Made by a program: the position numbers and the translations under genes. The notes below the pieces were generated by a model. The model was not told the origin of the DNA. It did not search any database and saw nothing but the letters and a program-made list of their open reading frames with translations. From Planctomycetota bacterium (GTDB taxonomy: Bacteria; Planctomycetota; MHYJ01; WSZJ01), in the NCBI GenBank assembly GCA_016190145.1, contig JACPRD010000212.1:1-35174 (forward strand): a DNA stretch of 35,174 nt. The letters run 5' to 3'. Shown one piece after another: positions 1 through 7,255 of the stretch. Each line of letters starts with the position of its first letter. Within the stretch, counting starts at the first letter, position 1.

Positions 1-1
1 A

Positions 2-107
2 TCTCATTCTGCGCGAAAAGTGGGATCGGCGGCGTCCGGACCTCGCTTCGCGGCGCCGCTTCGCTCGCCCCGGCCGCTCGCCGCCCCTCTTTTCGCGCAG
101 AATGAGA
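2..107. repeat. Palindromic MITE/REP-like element, copy A
   Basis: Perfect 19-bp inverted terminal arms lie at 2-20 and 89-107 (core CTCATTCTGCGCGAAAAG and its reverse complement). The interior is GC-rich and contains GGCGTCCGGACCTCG and CGCTCGCCCCGGCCGC. Both interior blocks recur, in reverse orientation, in the element at 183-284. There is no coding content. The shape (about 105 bp, inverted ends, conserved interior) suits a non-autonomous transposable element or a REP/RAYT-type repeat, but no transposase is visible here. Confidence 0.7.
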
Positions 108-182
108 ATCTCGATCACTCGGGGGGATGGCGCCAGGAGGCAAGGGGATCACCTGGTCTCCCTGCGGCAATGTGGAGCCGTC

Positions 183-284
183 CTCATTGTGCGCGAATGG
201 AGGCGTGCGTCGCGCGGCCGGGGCGAGCGAGCGCAGCGAACGAGGTCCGGACGCCGACGCACGCCGGAATTCGCGCACAATGAG
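183..284. repeat. Palindromic MITE/REP-like element, copy B (inverted)
   Basis: Terminal arms of 16 bp at 183-198 and 269-284 (CTCATTGTGCGCGAAT and its complement) differ from copy A at one main base of the shared CTCATTnTGCGCGAA end. A second nested arm pair lies at 202-212 and 255-265. Read on the minus strand, the interior matches copy A in two blocks, so the two copies point in opposite directions 75 bp apart. The arm change is matched on both sides, so pairing has been kept while the sequence diverged. Confidence 0.7.
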
Positions 285-447
285 AAGGATCGAAACGCCC
301 TGCCTCTGGAATTTTTACCGGGCAATCGTCCCCGTCACTCTTCTGCGGACAGCCGCCCCGCACCGAATGGCCCCTCGTCACCCCTCTGCCGGTTCGGGCA
401 CCGACTTTGCTCTGGGTGTGACCCGATTCCAACCAAAGGAGGACACC

Positions 448-726
448 ATGCCTCACAAATCCAACGGCTCCGGACTGAATCTCCGCTCAAGGGCGCAGGC
501 CCTGGGCGCCGGACTCGAGTCCATCAAGGACACCGTCGAGCAGGCCGTCGAACGCAAGTTCACCCAGCTTCGCTCCGCCTCCAGCCGCGCCGCGCGAACC
601 GGGCGCCGCAAGCTCTCGGAGATGCGCGCGAAAACGGGCAATACCGTTTCCCGCAATCCGTTCCGCTCGCTGATCGCCGCGACCGGCGCGGGTCTGCTGC
701 TCGGCTTCCTCTGGGGCAGACGCTGA
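448..726 (+). CDS. DUF883/ElaB-YqjD-like membrane-anchored protein
   Basis: A 92-aa protein with a strong ribosome site (AAAGGAGG) 7 nt before the ATG, which fixes the start. The first 65 residues are basic and probably helical. The C-terminus (about 70-92) is NPFRSLIAATGAGLLLGFLWGRR-like: one hydrophobic segment ending in Gly-Arg-Arg. This layout is the hallmark of the DUF883 family (E. coli ElaB, YqjD), inner-membrane tail-anchored proteins linked to stationary-phase ribosome binding and stress. The next gene (DUF1328) follows after 44 nt on the same strand, giving a small stress or envelope cluster. Family assignment rests on the C-terminal pattern; the function in this organism is inferred. 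Confidence 0.8.
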   Translation: MPHKSNGSGLNLRSRAQALGAGLESIKDTVEQAVERKFTQLRSASSRAARTGRRKLSEMRAKTGNTVSRNPFRSLIAATGAGLLLGFLWGRR

Positions 727-770
727 CCCCAGACTTCCGCCCAACCCCTTGCGAAGCCCAGGAGGCTCCC

Positions 771-956
771 ATGCTCGGCTGGTCCCTGGCTTTCTTCATC
801 ATCGCCATCATCGCGGCCATCCTCGGATTCGGCGGCATCGCCGCCGGTGCCGCCGGAATCGCGAAGCTCATCTTCTTCTTCTTCGTCGTCGCGTTCCTGG
901 CGTCGCTCGTCTGGGGCATCTTCAACGGCCCGCGCTCCCATCCGCCGCCCATCTAG
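771..956 (+). CDS. DUF1328 family small membrane protein
   Basis: A 61-aa, almost entirely hydrophobic peptide with two membrane segments (about 3-22 and 30-52). The pattern 'MLGWSLAFFIIAIIAAILGF' followed by GGIAAGAAGIAK matches the DUF1328 (YtjA) family, whose members are 50-65 aa. The ribosome site is AGGAGG, 6 nt upstream. The biochemical role of the family is unknown; members often sit beside other stress-linked small proteins, as here with DUF883 and DUF6496-like genes. Confidence 0.85.
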   Translation: MLGWSLAFFIIAIIAAILGFGGIAAGAAGIAKLIFFFFVVAFLASLVWGIFNGPRSHPPPI

Positions 957-975
957 ACGGACCACGGAAGGGTTT

Positions 976-1095
976 ATGAGCCTTGAGGACTATCACAGGA
1001 AGCGCAGTTTCCGGAAAACACCGGAACCGTCCGGCCGCGGCACCCGCAAGGGCGACGGCCGGACGTTCGTGAGACGGGGAGGGTTCCATGCCTGA
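976..1095 (+). pseudogene. LigD 3'-phosphoesterase N-terminal stub
   Basis: A 39-codon frame starting MSLEDYHRKRSFRKTPEPSG. The Y-x-x-KR-x-F-x-KTPEP pattern is the opening of the 3'-phosphoesterase (PE) domain of DNA ligase D, which repairs 3' ends in bacterial non-homologous end joining. The frame stops after 39 residues, before the catalytic region (the 'QKH-DA-RLHYDFRLE' block of intact proteins), and the same frame past the TGA does not resume LigD sequence. The last 8 nt overlap the start of the next gene. It is most simply the remnant left by a deletion that fused the LigD start to the DUF6496-like gene. Whether the short peptide is translated is unknown. Confidence 0.6.
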
Positions 1096-1549
1096 AAAAC
1101 GGACGATCAAGAAAGCCAGGAGGCGCGCGCGCCGCGGGCAGTCTCCATCCACGCAGGCAGGGGAGTTCGTGCGCGAGGAAATCCGCCACGTGCGCGAAGG
1201 AAAGCACGGGGCCAGGTCGGCGAAGCAGGCGATCGCGATCGGACTTTCCAAGGCGCGCCGCGCGGGCGTAAAGCTCCCGCCGCCGCCCGGAGGGAAAGGC
1301 CGCGCGAGGCCGTCGAGGCGCCGGCCATCGGCCCGGCGCTCGCGCGCGATCCAGCGTGCGCTCCGGCGGGAGAAGCACTCGAGCGTCTCGCATGCCGCGC
1401 TCGCGCGTCAGGCTCACCGTGTGGCCGTCAGACGCGGCCCGTGGAAACGCCACGAAGCGGCGATGAAGGCGGTGCGGACCAAGGGCCCGGCTGTCCGGAA
1501 GGCGGCGGCCAGGAAGGCGGCGAAGACGCGCGCGCGCCACGACAGGTAG
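1088..1549 (+). CDS. DUF6496-like basic protein
   Basis: A 153-aa, strongly basic protein (Arg, Lys and Ala-rich). Residues 1-60 carry a conserved block, 'QSPSTQAGEFVREEI' followed by REGKHGARSAKQAIAIGLSKARRAGV, which I recognise as the DUF6496 domain. The C-terminal half is a low-complexity Arg/Ala/Lys tail, as in histone H1-like proteins. The start overlaps the LigD stub by 8 nt and has an upstream GGGAGGG ribosome site. The family commonly lies near LigD/Ku and stress genes in soil bacteria. The function is unknown; nucleic-acid binding is an inference from charge. It converges with the ATPase gene, with only 7 nt between the two stops. Confidence 0.75.
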   Translation: MPEKRTIKKARRRARRGQSPSTQAGEFVREEIRHVREGKHGARSAKQAIAIGLSKARRAGVKLPPPPGGKGRARPSRRRPSARRSRAIQRALRREKHSSVSHAALARQAHRVAVRRGPWKRHEAAMKAVRTKGPAVRKAAARKAAKTRARHDR

Positions 1550-1556
1550 CCCCGCT

Positions 1557-4205
1557 TCAGCGTTCCAGCGCGCGATGCCGCACGAACCACTTCGCGATCT
1601 CCAGCACGGGCACGACCGTCGCCGAGAGCGCGAGGATAATAATCCAGTCGGCGGGTGTGAGCGCCACGGCGCCGAAGGGCTTTCGCAGGAAGGGAACGTA
1701 GAGGATGAGGGCGAGCAGCGCGAGTTCCCACCCGATGGCGAGGTTCAGCCAGCGGTTGGCGAAGGGCTTTCTGAAGACGGACAGGTGTTCGGAGCGGAAA
1801 TTGTACGCTTTGAAGAACTGGATCAGGACGAGCGACACGAACGTCATCGTCATGGCGTGCGCGAGTTCGCGGCCGGAGTTCATCGCCCAGAAGAAGAGGC
1901 CCAGATTGACCGTCATCGACCATAGACCACCCGCGAACATCAGCGCGACGACCGGGCGCGTGAATACTCCCGTTCGCGGGTCGCGCGGCCGCGCCTTCAT
2001 CAGGTCGGGCGCCGGCGGGTCGAACGCCAGCGCCAGCGCCGGCAGGCCGTCCGTCGCCAGGTTGACGTAGAGGATCTGCACGGCGGTGAGGGGAAGCGGC
2101 GCCCCGGCCGCGGAGGCGCCGGCCATGAGCGCGATCTCGCCGATGTTCGAGCTGAGCAGGTACATCAGGTACTTGCGGATGTTCCCGAAGATCCCGCGGC
2201 CTTCCTCGACGGCGGCGACGATCGAAGCGAAGTTGTCGTCGGTCAGCGTCATCGCGGCGGCTTCGCGCGAGACTTCGGTGCCCGTGGTGCCCATCGCGAT
2301 CCCGATGTCGGCCTTCTTCAGCGCCGGCGCGTCGTTCACACCGTCGCCGGTCATCGCGACGACGTGTCCGTGGGACTGAAGGGCGCCGACGACGCGGAGC
2401 TTGTGTGCCGGCGAGACGCGCGCGAAAACCTCGATGGATTCCACCTGCTCCGCGAACGCGGCCTCGGAAGTCGCGTCCAGCTCCACGCCCGTCACGACCC
2501 GCCCCGTTCCGAGGATCCCCAGCTCCCGCGCGATCGCCGTCGCCGTCGCCGGGTGGTCGCCCGTGATCATCACGACCCGGATCCCCGCGTCGTGGCACCG
2601 CGCCACCGCCTCCTTCGCCTCCGGCCGCGGCGGGTCGATCATTCCCACCAGCCCGAGGAAAGCCATGTCCCGCTGCGCGTCCTCGCACCCCGCGCTTTCC
2701 TTTCGAGCGATCGCCAAAACGCGAAGCGCCTTCTCCGCCATCCCGGCCGCCTCCGCCAGCACTTTCCCGCGTTCCGCGTCCGTCATCGTGCACCCCGGGA
2801 GCACCGCCTCCGGCGCACCTTTCGTCACCGCGAACGTCCCGCCGCCCGCCCCGTGGATCGTCGTCATCTGCTTCGTCTCCGGCGAGAACGGGATCTCGTC
2901 GACGCGCGGATGCTCGCGCTGCAGATCGTCCAGTTTCAGCCCTGCCTTCCGGGCCACCACGATCAGCGCTGCCTCCGTCGGGTCGCCCCTCACGCCCTCC
3001 GGCAGCACGCGCGCGTCCGTGCACAGCGCCGCCGCGGACAGCAGCCGCCTCACCCCCTCCTTCGCCTCCACCCTGGCGCCGTCCCGCTCGAACCCGCCCT
3101 GTACGGCATACCCGGAGCCCGTCACGTCCAGCGCATCGCCCCCCGCGACCACCCGCCGCACCGTCATCTCGTCCTTCGTCAGCGTCCCCGTCTTGTCCGA
3201 GCAGATCACCGTCGTCGACCCCAGCGTCTCCACCGCCGGAAGGCGCCGCACCAGCGCGTTGCGCTTCACCATCCGCCGCACCCCCATCGCCAGCGAGATC
3301 GTGACGACGGCGGGAAGGGCCTCGGGCACGACCGCGACGGCGAGCGCGATCCCGAACACGAGCATCTCCAGCATCGGCTGTCCGCGGAGAATGCCGAGCA
3401 CGCTGACGCCGAGGACGAGGAGAAGCGCCGCCGCCGCCAGCCACCGGCCGACGCGGTCGAGGTTTTTCTGAAGGGGCGTCGCGCCGGACTCCACGGTCTG
3501 GAGCATTCCGGCGATCTTCCCGAATTCCGTGCGCATTCCCGTCTCGACGACCACCGCGCGCCCGCGGCCGTGCGTGACCGCCGTGCCCGCGAAGACGACG
3601 TTCCGGCGGTCCGCCGCAGGCACCGCATCGCCCGGGATCGCGTCAGGCCGCTTTTCGACCGGCGTCGATTCCCCGGTGAGCGGCGCCTCCTCCGCCTGCA
3701 ACCCCGCGCCCTCCAGCAGCCGCGCATCCGCCGCAAGCCGGTCGCCCGCTTCGAGGAGGAGGACGTCTCCCGGCACCAGCTCTGCCGCCGGGACGTCGTT
3801 TTCCTTCCCGCCGCGCACGACGCGCGCGCGCGGCGCCGCCATCTTCCGCAGCGCCTCGATCGCCCGTTCCGCGCGAAACTCCTGCACGAACCCGAGGGCG
3901 ACGGCGAAGAGGATGATGACCGCGATGGCTGCGGCTTCGAGGGCGTGGCCGAGGAATGCGGACAGGACGACTGCGACGACCAGGATCACCACGAGGACAT
4001 TCCTGAACTGCGCCAGCAGCAGTCGCCAAGGCGGCACATGCTCCGGCTCCGCCAGCCGGTTCGGGCCGAACTCCGCGCGCCGCCGTTCGACTTCGACCGC
4101 CGGTAGCCCGGCCGCCGCGTCCGTACCCAGAGTGCGGAGCACTTCCTCGGGCTTGAGGGTGTGCCAGGCCGGGCCTGGAGAGCGGGATGGCGCAGGCGAA
4201 GTCAT
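1557..4205 (-). CDS. P2A-type calcium-transporting ATPase
   Basis: An 882-aa P-type ATPase of normal family length. It has an N-terminal cation-ATPase domain (about 12-60), M1/M2 (about 68-108), the actuator motif TGES (177-180), M4 with PEALP (294-298), the phosphorylation motif DKTGTLT (337-343), the hinge motif TGDGVNDAP followed by KKADIGIAMG, and M5-M10 at the end. M6 contains N-L-A-T-D-G, the Asn/Asp pair used for Ca2+ in SERCA/PMCA-type pumps. Known role of the family: ATP-driven export of Ca2+ (some members Mn2+) from the cytoplasm. Ion choice is inferred from M4 and M6. The start has GGGAGAG upstream. It is the last gene of a minus-strand run but is separated from the thioredoxin genes by 322 nt, so it probably has its own promoter. 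Confidence 0.93.
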   Translation of the reverse strand: MTSPAPSRSPGPAWHTLKPEEVLRTLGTDAAAGLPAVEVERRRAEFGPNRLAEPEHVPPWRLLLAQFRNVLVVILVVAVVLSAFLGHALEAAAIAVIILFAVALGFVQEFRAERAIEALRKMAAPRARVVRGGKENDVPAAELVPGDVLLLEAGDRLAADARLLEGAGLQAEEAPLTGESTPVEKRPDAIPGDAVPAADRRNVVFAGTAVTHGRGRAVVVETGMRTEFGKIAGMLQTVESGATPLQKNLDRVGRWLAAAALLLVLGVSVLGILRGQPMLEMLVFGIALAVAVVPEALPAVVTISLAMGVRRMVKRNALVRRLPAVETLGSTTVICSDKTGTLTKDEMTVRRVVAGGDALDVTGSGYAVQGGFERDGARVEAKEGVRRLLSAAALCTDARVLPEGVRGDPTEAALIVVARKAGLKLDDLQREHPRVDEIPFSPETKQMTTIHGAGGGTFAVTKGAPEAVLPGCTMTDAERGKVLAEAAGMAEKALRVLAIARKESAGCEDAQRDMAFLGLVGMIDPPRPEAKEAVARCHDAGIRVVMITGDHPATATAIARELGILGTGRVVTGVELDATSEAAFAEQVESIEVFARVSPAHKLRVVGALQSHGHVVAMTGDGVNDAPALKKADIGIAMGTTGTEVSREAAAMTLTDDNFASIVAAVEEGRGIFGNIRKYLMYLLSSNIGEIALMAGASAAGAPLPLTAVQILYVNLATDGLPALALAFDPPAPDLMKARPRDPRTGVFTRPVVALMFAGGLWSMTVNLGLFFWAMNSGRELAHAMTMTFVSLVLIQFFKAYNFRSEHLSVFRKPFANRWLNLAIGWELALLALILYVPFLRKPFGAVALTPADWIIILALSATVVPVLEIAKWFVRHRALER

Positions 4206-4256
4206 TCAGCAAAATCTCTCCCGACAAGTGGGATTCCGAACACAGTGCAAACCGCA

Positions 4257-4280
4257 GGCCTCGCTGGGGAGCGAGAGGCC
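4257..4280. other. Hairpin upstream of the ATPase gene
   Basis: GGCCTCGC, a 6-nt loop TGGGGA, then GCGAG-A-GGCC pair as an 8-9 bp stem with one bulged base. It lies about 50 nt before the ATPase start and 250 nt beyond the stop of the thioredoxin-like gene on the same strand. No T-run follows, so whether it terminates, attenuates or does nothing cannot be decided from sequence. Confidence 0.35.
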
Positions 4281-4377
4281 CCGATTTCAGCCCCGGGAGC
4301 AAGTCAAAAACCCCGTGAGCCGGGCAGTTCTGTCCCGAGGAGGCGCAGGGCGGCCGAGCTTTCCCCCCCATTCCTTG

Positions 4378-4482
4378 TGCCGGTGCGAGAGCAGTTTAAC
4401 CATGGCCTTGCCAGGTACTACCAGGTCTCGATCGTGCACACCGTGGGATGCGTCATCGAACTCGATCCCGTGGTGGCGATAG
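4378..4482 (+). pseudogene. Relic of a YgiT-type zinc-finger gene
   Basis: This stretch shares 15 identical bases (TGCCAGGTACTACCA, about 4409-4423) with the intact YgiT-type gene at 6947-7216, with further scattered matches on both sides in the same codon phase. The translated relic reads 'FNHGLARYYQVSIVHTVGC', against 'CNRCRARYYHASVLWQAES' in the intact gene. The two zinc-binding Cys positions have become Phe and Gly, and no start codon or upstream zinc knuckle remains. It is therefore a decayed paralogue or duplicate. The rest of 4206-4527 shows nothing else I can call. Confidence 0.45.
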
Positions 4483-4527
4483 CCGCATCCCGATGGTTCG
4501 CAGGACACGCTCGCGCGTCAGGCCAAC

Positions 4528-5454
4528 CTATTTGCCGCCCGCCTTCAGCTTCCGGAGCTTCAGCTCGTACTCCTCGCGCAGCCGATCGACAAACTGCGCC
4601 ATCGTGGGCTCAGCCTTCACCAGGGCCTCCAGAGCGCCGTTCATCGCCTCTTCGTACAGGACCGCGTCCTTCTGTTCCTCGGCGTATTCCAGGAGTCCGT
4701 TCCAGAACCTCATCCGCGTGCGGTCCTCCGCCGGGATCTTTCCGGCCTTCTTCAGCTCGAGAAACTTCTTCCCGAGCGCCATCGCCTGCTCCTTCTCGAT
4801 CTCCGCAACCTCGAGGTTCGCGATCAGCGGATCGAGGACGGCCTGCCGCTCAGGCGTCATCTTCCCGAGAGCCGTCACCTTCTTCTTCGCCTCATCGAGC
4901 TTCAGTTGCCCGAACCCGAGCTGCGCGACCAGCCAGTCGTACGCCGCTCCCTTGTCGTAGTTCTCCGCCTTGCGCCGCTTGGTCCGCAACTCGAGCCCTT
5001 CCTCGATCGTCTTCGTGAATCCCGCGACGTCGAATGACCGGTCGTACCCGTGCTTCGCGAGAAGCGTCCCGTCCGCGTCGAGGACCGCGAAGAACGGCCA
5101 CCCCCGACCCCCCTTCTCGTTGAGCAACTCGTCGTACGGGGCGCCGTCGATGTGCGTCGTCACGTGGCAGAACAGTACCGCCTTCTTCGCGAGGTCCGCG
5201 ACCGGCTCGGTGAGGAGGGCGCCGCCCTCCAGCTTGAGACAAGGCGGTCAGGGCGAGTAGGACCGCGAGAAATACGCCAGAATCGGCTTGTTGGACTTCT
5301 TCGACTCCTCGCGCGCCTTGTCGTAGTCCGTCATCCACGGCGCCTTCCTGAGGAATTCGGAAGCGAGCTTGGCGTCGCGCCGGGATTCCAGCGAGTCCTG
5401 GGCGCCGGCGACGCCGCAGAGGAAAAGAACGGCCGCGATCGCAAGTCCTCTCAT
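4528..5454 (-). CDS. Secreted thioredoxin-like protein, candidate selenoprotein (UxxC)
   Basis: Read through one in-frame TGA (complement 5248-5250), this is a 308-aa protein. It has a signal peptide (1-18, ending AGA), a thioredoxin-like fold (about 45-150), then a Lys/Glu-rich helical tail. The TGA is codon 69, in 'YFSRSYSP-U-PPC': exactly the first catalytic position of the C-x-x-C motif, with the resolving Cys at 72. The frame continues with good thioredoxin features, including the cis-Pro segment 'GRGWPFFAVLDADG'. Immediately after the TGA lies a stem-loop (5222-5247). Conventional gene callers would split this into 5248-5454 and a false gene at 4528-5163. It lies 38 nt after a paralogous thioredoxin with normal CGPC, so the two form an operon. 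Selenocysteine is the preferred reading; a nonsense mutation is the alternative. Confidence 0.75.
5222..5247 (-). promoter_or_regulatory. Candidate bacterial SECIS stem-loop
   Basis: On the minus strand, directly after UGA, CCGCC pairs with GGCGG (lower stem). Above it is a one-sided UUGU bulge, then CUC pairs with GAG around a six-base AAGCUG loop. Bacterial SECIS elements sit inside the coding region just after the UGA and present a short loop with a G and a bulged U. Position and general shape fit, but the upper stem is only 3 bp and the loop is 12 nt from the UGA, so this one is weaker than the element at 31175-31194. Confidence 0.4.
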
Positions 5455-5492
5455 GGTTCCTCCTCAACCCGACAGAAACGGTCACATGGCGT

Positions 5493-6728
5493 CTACTTTA
5501 CCGGAATCTCAGCGGCCGCTTCCCGGATCGCCTTACGCGCCTTCTTCGGCGCCACTTCCAGCCCGCGTGCTGCCAGCGCCCGCGCGGCGTCGTTGTCGCC
5601 GGCCCGGATCCCGTGCCGGATCAGGGCCGCCCAGGTCTTTCCGGCGGTGGAGACCTCCAGGATCCGACGCGCCAGCGCCTCGGCTTCGTCCTTCTGCCCG
5701 CGTCCCAGGTACGCCTCGTAGAAGCCGCCGCCATGAGCCACCAGTTCCGCCCGGACATAATCCGCGTACGATTTCATGGCCTCGGAGTTTTCCTCCTCCG
5801 CCATGGCGAGCGCGTCTTTCCGATGGCGGAAGAGATCGTCGACGGATTCCGCCGCGCCCTCCGCAAGATCGTCGTAGCGCCGGGCGTCGAGGAGGGCATC
5901 GAAAACGTCGTCCCTTAGCGCGGCGCGAGCCGCGCGCGCTTCTTTCACCTTGCCGAGCTTGTCGTAGAGCTCCAGCGTCGCGTTCGCTTCGCCCAGGCAC
6001 GTGTTCAGGCTCGCCAGGTCGCCCGCATCGAGGGCGCTTCCCTTGCCGGCCAGGAGTAACTCTGCAATGGCGTCGCGCCGGGTTCGAAGCGCCTGGAGTG
6101 CGGGGGGGTACTTGCTGCCCAGCTGGGCGATGTCCGAGAGGAGGAACGAGCCGCGCACGCCGTAGTACGCGCGGTCGAATTCAATCCCGTGGTCGTAGCA
6201 CCAGAGGTATTCCTCGAGGGCTTCTTCGTACCGGCCTTTCCGGGCCAGCGCATCGCCGTAGTCGCCCCGGAGCATGGGATTGTTGGCGTCGTCGCCGACA
6301 AGCCTGGCCCTGGCCCGCGACACCGAATCGCGCCCCTCGAGCGCGTCGCCGGCGTCTTTCAGGAAGTCCTCCGCGGTCCGGTAGCCGACGAGCCGGTCGA
6401 TTTCCGTGCCGTCAGATTTGAGCAGCAGGATCGTAGGGTACGCGTCGATCCTGTACTTCTCCGCGAGCGCCGTCTCTTTTTCCGCGTCGATCTTGAGCGC
6501 GATCGCCTTTTCCCCGAACCACGCGACGACTTTCTCATCGAGCCAGGTTGTCCGATCGAGCTTCTTGCACGGTCCGCACCACTCCGTGAAGAAATCCACG
6601 ACCACGATCCGGTCCGCGACTTTCGCCTTCGCGCACGCCGCTTCGAAGTCGAGCGATTCGAAGATCTTCGGCTCCTCGGCCGCAGCGATCGAAGACAGGA
6701 GAACCGCGAGCAAGCTGCTCAATCTCAT
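5493..6728 (-). CDS. Secreted thioredoxin-domain protein (CGPC) with helical repeat tail
   Basis: A 411-aa protein. The signal peptide is 1-17 (SSIAAA cleavage region). A thioredoxin domain (about 22-135) carries the redox motif WCGPC (Cys51, Cys54) and cis-Pro98 in YPTI. Residues 140-411 are alpha-helical and rich in Ala/Glu, with TPR-like spacing (e.g. 'GDYGDALARKGRYEEALEEY'). The upstream in-frame extension is rejected because the ATG at 6728 has GAGGG before it and opens directly into a signal peptide. Likely role: a periplasmic disulfide reductase or folding factor with a protein-binding tail. It is the first gene of a two-gene operon with the selenoprotein candidate. A weak -35 (TTGAAC, complement 6785-6790) lies upstream. 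Confidence 0.88.
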   Translation of the reverse strand: MRLSSLLAVLLSSIAAAEEPKIFESLDFEAACAKAKVADRIVVVDFFTEWCGPCKKLDRTTWLDEKVVAWFGEKAIALKIDAEKETALAEKYRIDAYPTILLLKSDGTEIDRLVGYRTAEDFLKDAGDALEGRDSVSRARARLVGDDANNPMLRGDYGDALARKGRYEEALEEYLWCYDHGIEFDRAYYGVRGSFLLSDIAQLGSKYPPALQALRTRRDAIAELLLAGKGSALDAGDLASLNTCLGEANATLELYDKLGKVKEARAARAALRDDVFDALLDARRYDDLAEGAAESVDDLFRHRKDALAMAEEENSEAMKSYADYVRAELVAHGGGFYEAYLGRGQKDEAEALARRILEVSTAGKTWAALIRHGIRAGDNDAARALAARGLEVAPKKARKAIREAAAEIPVK

Positions 6729-6932
6729 AAATCGTCCCTCACAAGAACCTGTCCGAGCAGATCCTCGCACGCTGAGGAATTGGAGTTCAAGTGGCGGTTT
6801 CAGCGGTGGTCTCAGCGAGGTGCTCGGCTTCTTGCGGGAAGCACATCCCCTGCGAAGCCGTCTCATCGGCGAAGAGTCCCGCGGCCGGCGTGTGGGAGTT
6901 GTCCTCAGGATTCGAAGGAAAACAACCTGTGT

Positions 6933-6938
6933 TATCAT
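6933..6938 (+). promoter_or_regulatory. -10 element, leaderless promoter of the zinc-finger gene
   Basis: TATCAT ends 8 nt before the ATG at 6947, and no Shine-Dalgarno sequence lies between. The distance is the same as in several other genes of this window (see findings). No convincing -35 box is visible. Confidence 0.45.
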
Positions 6939-6946
6939 CACCGTGT

Positions 6947-7216
6947 ATGAAGTCGCGAAAGCCTGACGGCGTGTACGACCACCCCTGCGAGTACTGTGCC
7001 GGCGGACGGGTGGAGTGCGTCGTCATGCCGCGCGAGTTGATTCGGGTGGGCAAAACCGGCTTTGTGGCGCTCGAGCAGGTCCCGATCGGCGTCTGCAACC
7101 GCTGCCGTGCCAGGTACTACCACGCCTCTGTCCTCTGGCAGGCTGAATCGCTGCTGCATCGGCGTCGCGGTCGCGTCGTGAAAGTCCCTGTGGGCAGGTT
7201 CGTGCAGGTCGGCTGA
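6947..7216 (+). CDS. YgiT-type zinc-finger protein
   Basis: An 89-aa protein with two C-x-x-C knuckles (CEYC at about 14-17 and CNRC at about 50-53), then 'RARYYHASVL' and a basic C-terminal strand. This is the YgiT-type (MqsA N-terminal) zinc-finger layout. In many bacteria such proteins are the antitoxin-like partner of a small DUF4258-type toxin encoded just upstream. Here no partner ORF is present: the 218 nt upstream to the divergent thioredoxin gene are non-coding. It therefore appears as an orphan. A decayed paralogue lies at 4378-4482. Zinc binding is well supported; an antitoxin role is only family inference. Confidence 0.8.
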   Translation: MKSRKPDGVYDHPCEYCAGGRVECVVMPRELIRVGKTGFVALEQVPIGVCNRCRARYYHASVLWQAESLLHRRRGRVVKVPVGRFVQVG

Positions 7217-7255
7217 GTTGCGGCGCCGGGCGGACTCGCAGGCGTCCTGAAACCC

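Noticed and set aside
2364..4106. Long plus-strand frame opposite the calcium ATPase
   Set aside because: Arg/His-rich translation without domains, fully covered by a P-type ATPase with all motifs on the other strand. The same reasoning applies to the plus-strand frame at 7799-9400 opposite tex.
4287..4508. A 73-codon minus-strand frame, possibly a small toxin
   Set aside because: No ribosome site or convincing family pattern. The same bases on the plus strand show codon-phase similarity to a known zinc-finger gene, so this frame is more likely a shadow.
5164..5247. A frameshift or intergenic gap between two short thioredoxin fragments
   Set aside because: The frame before and after the TGA is identical and open, with good fold continuity, so no frameshift is needed. 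A single UGA at the catalytic position explains the split.
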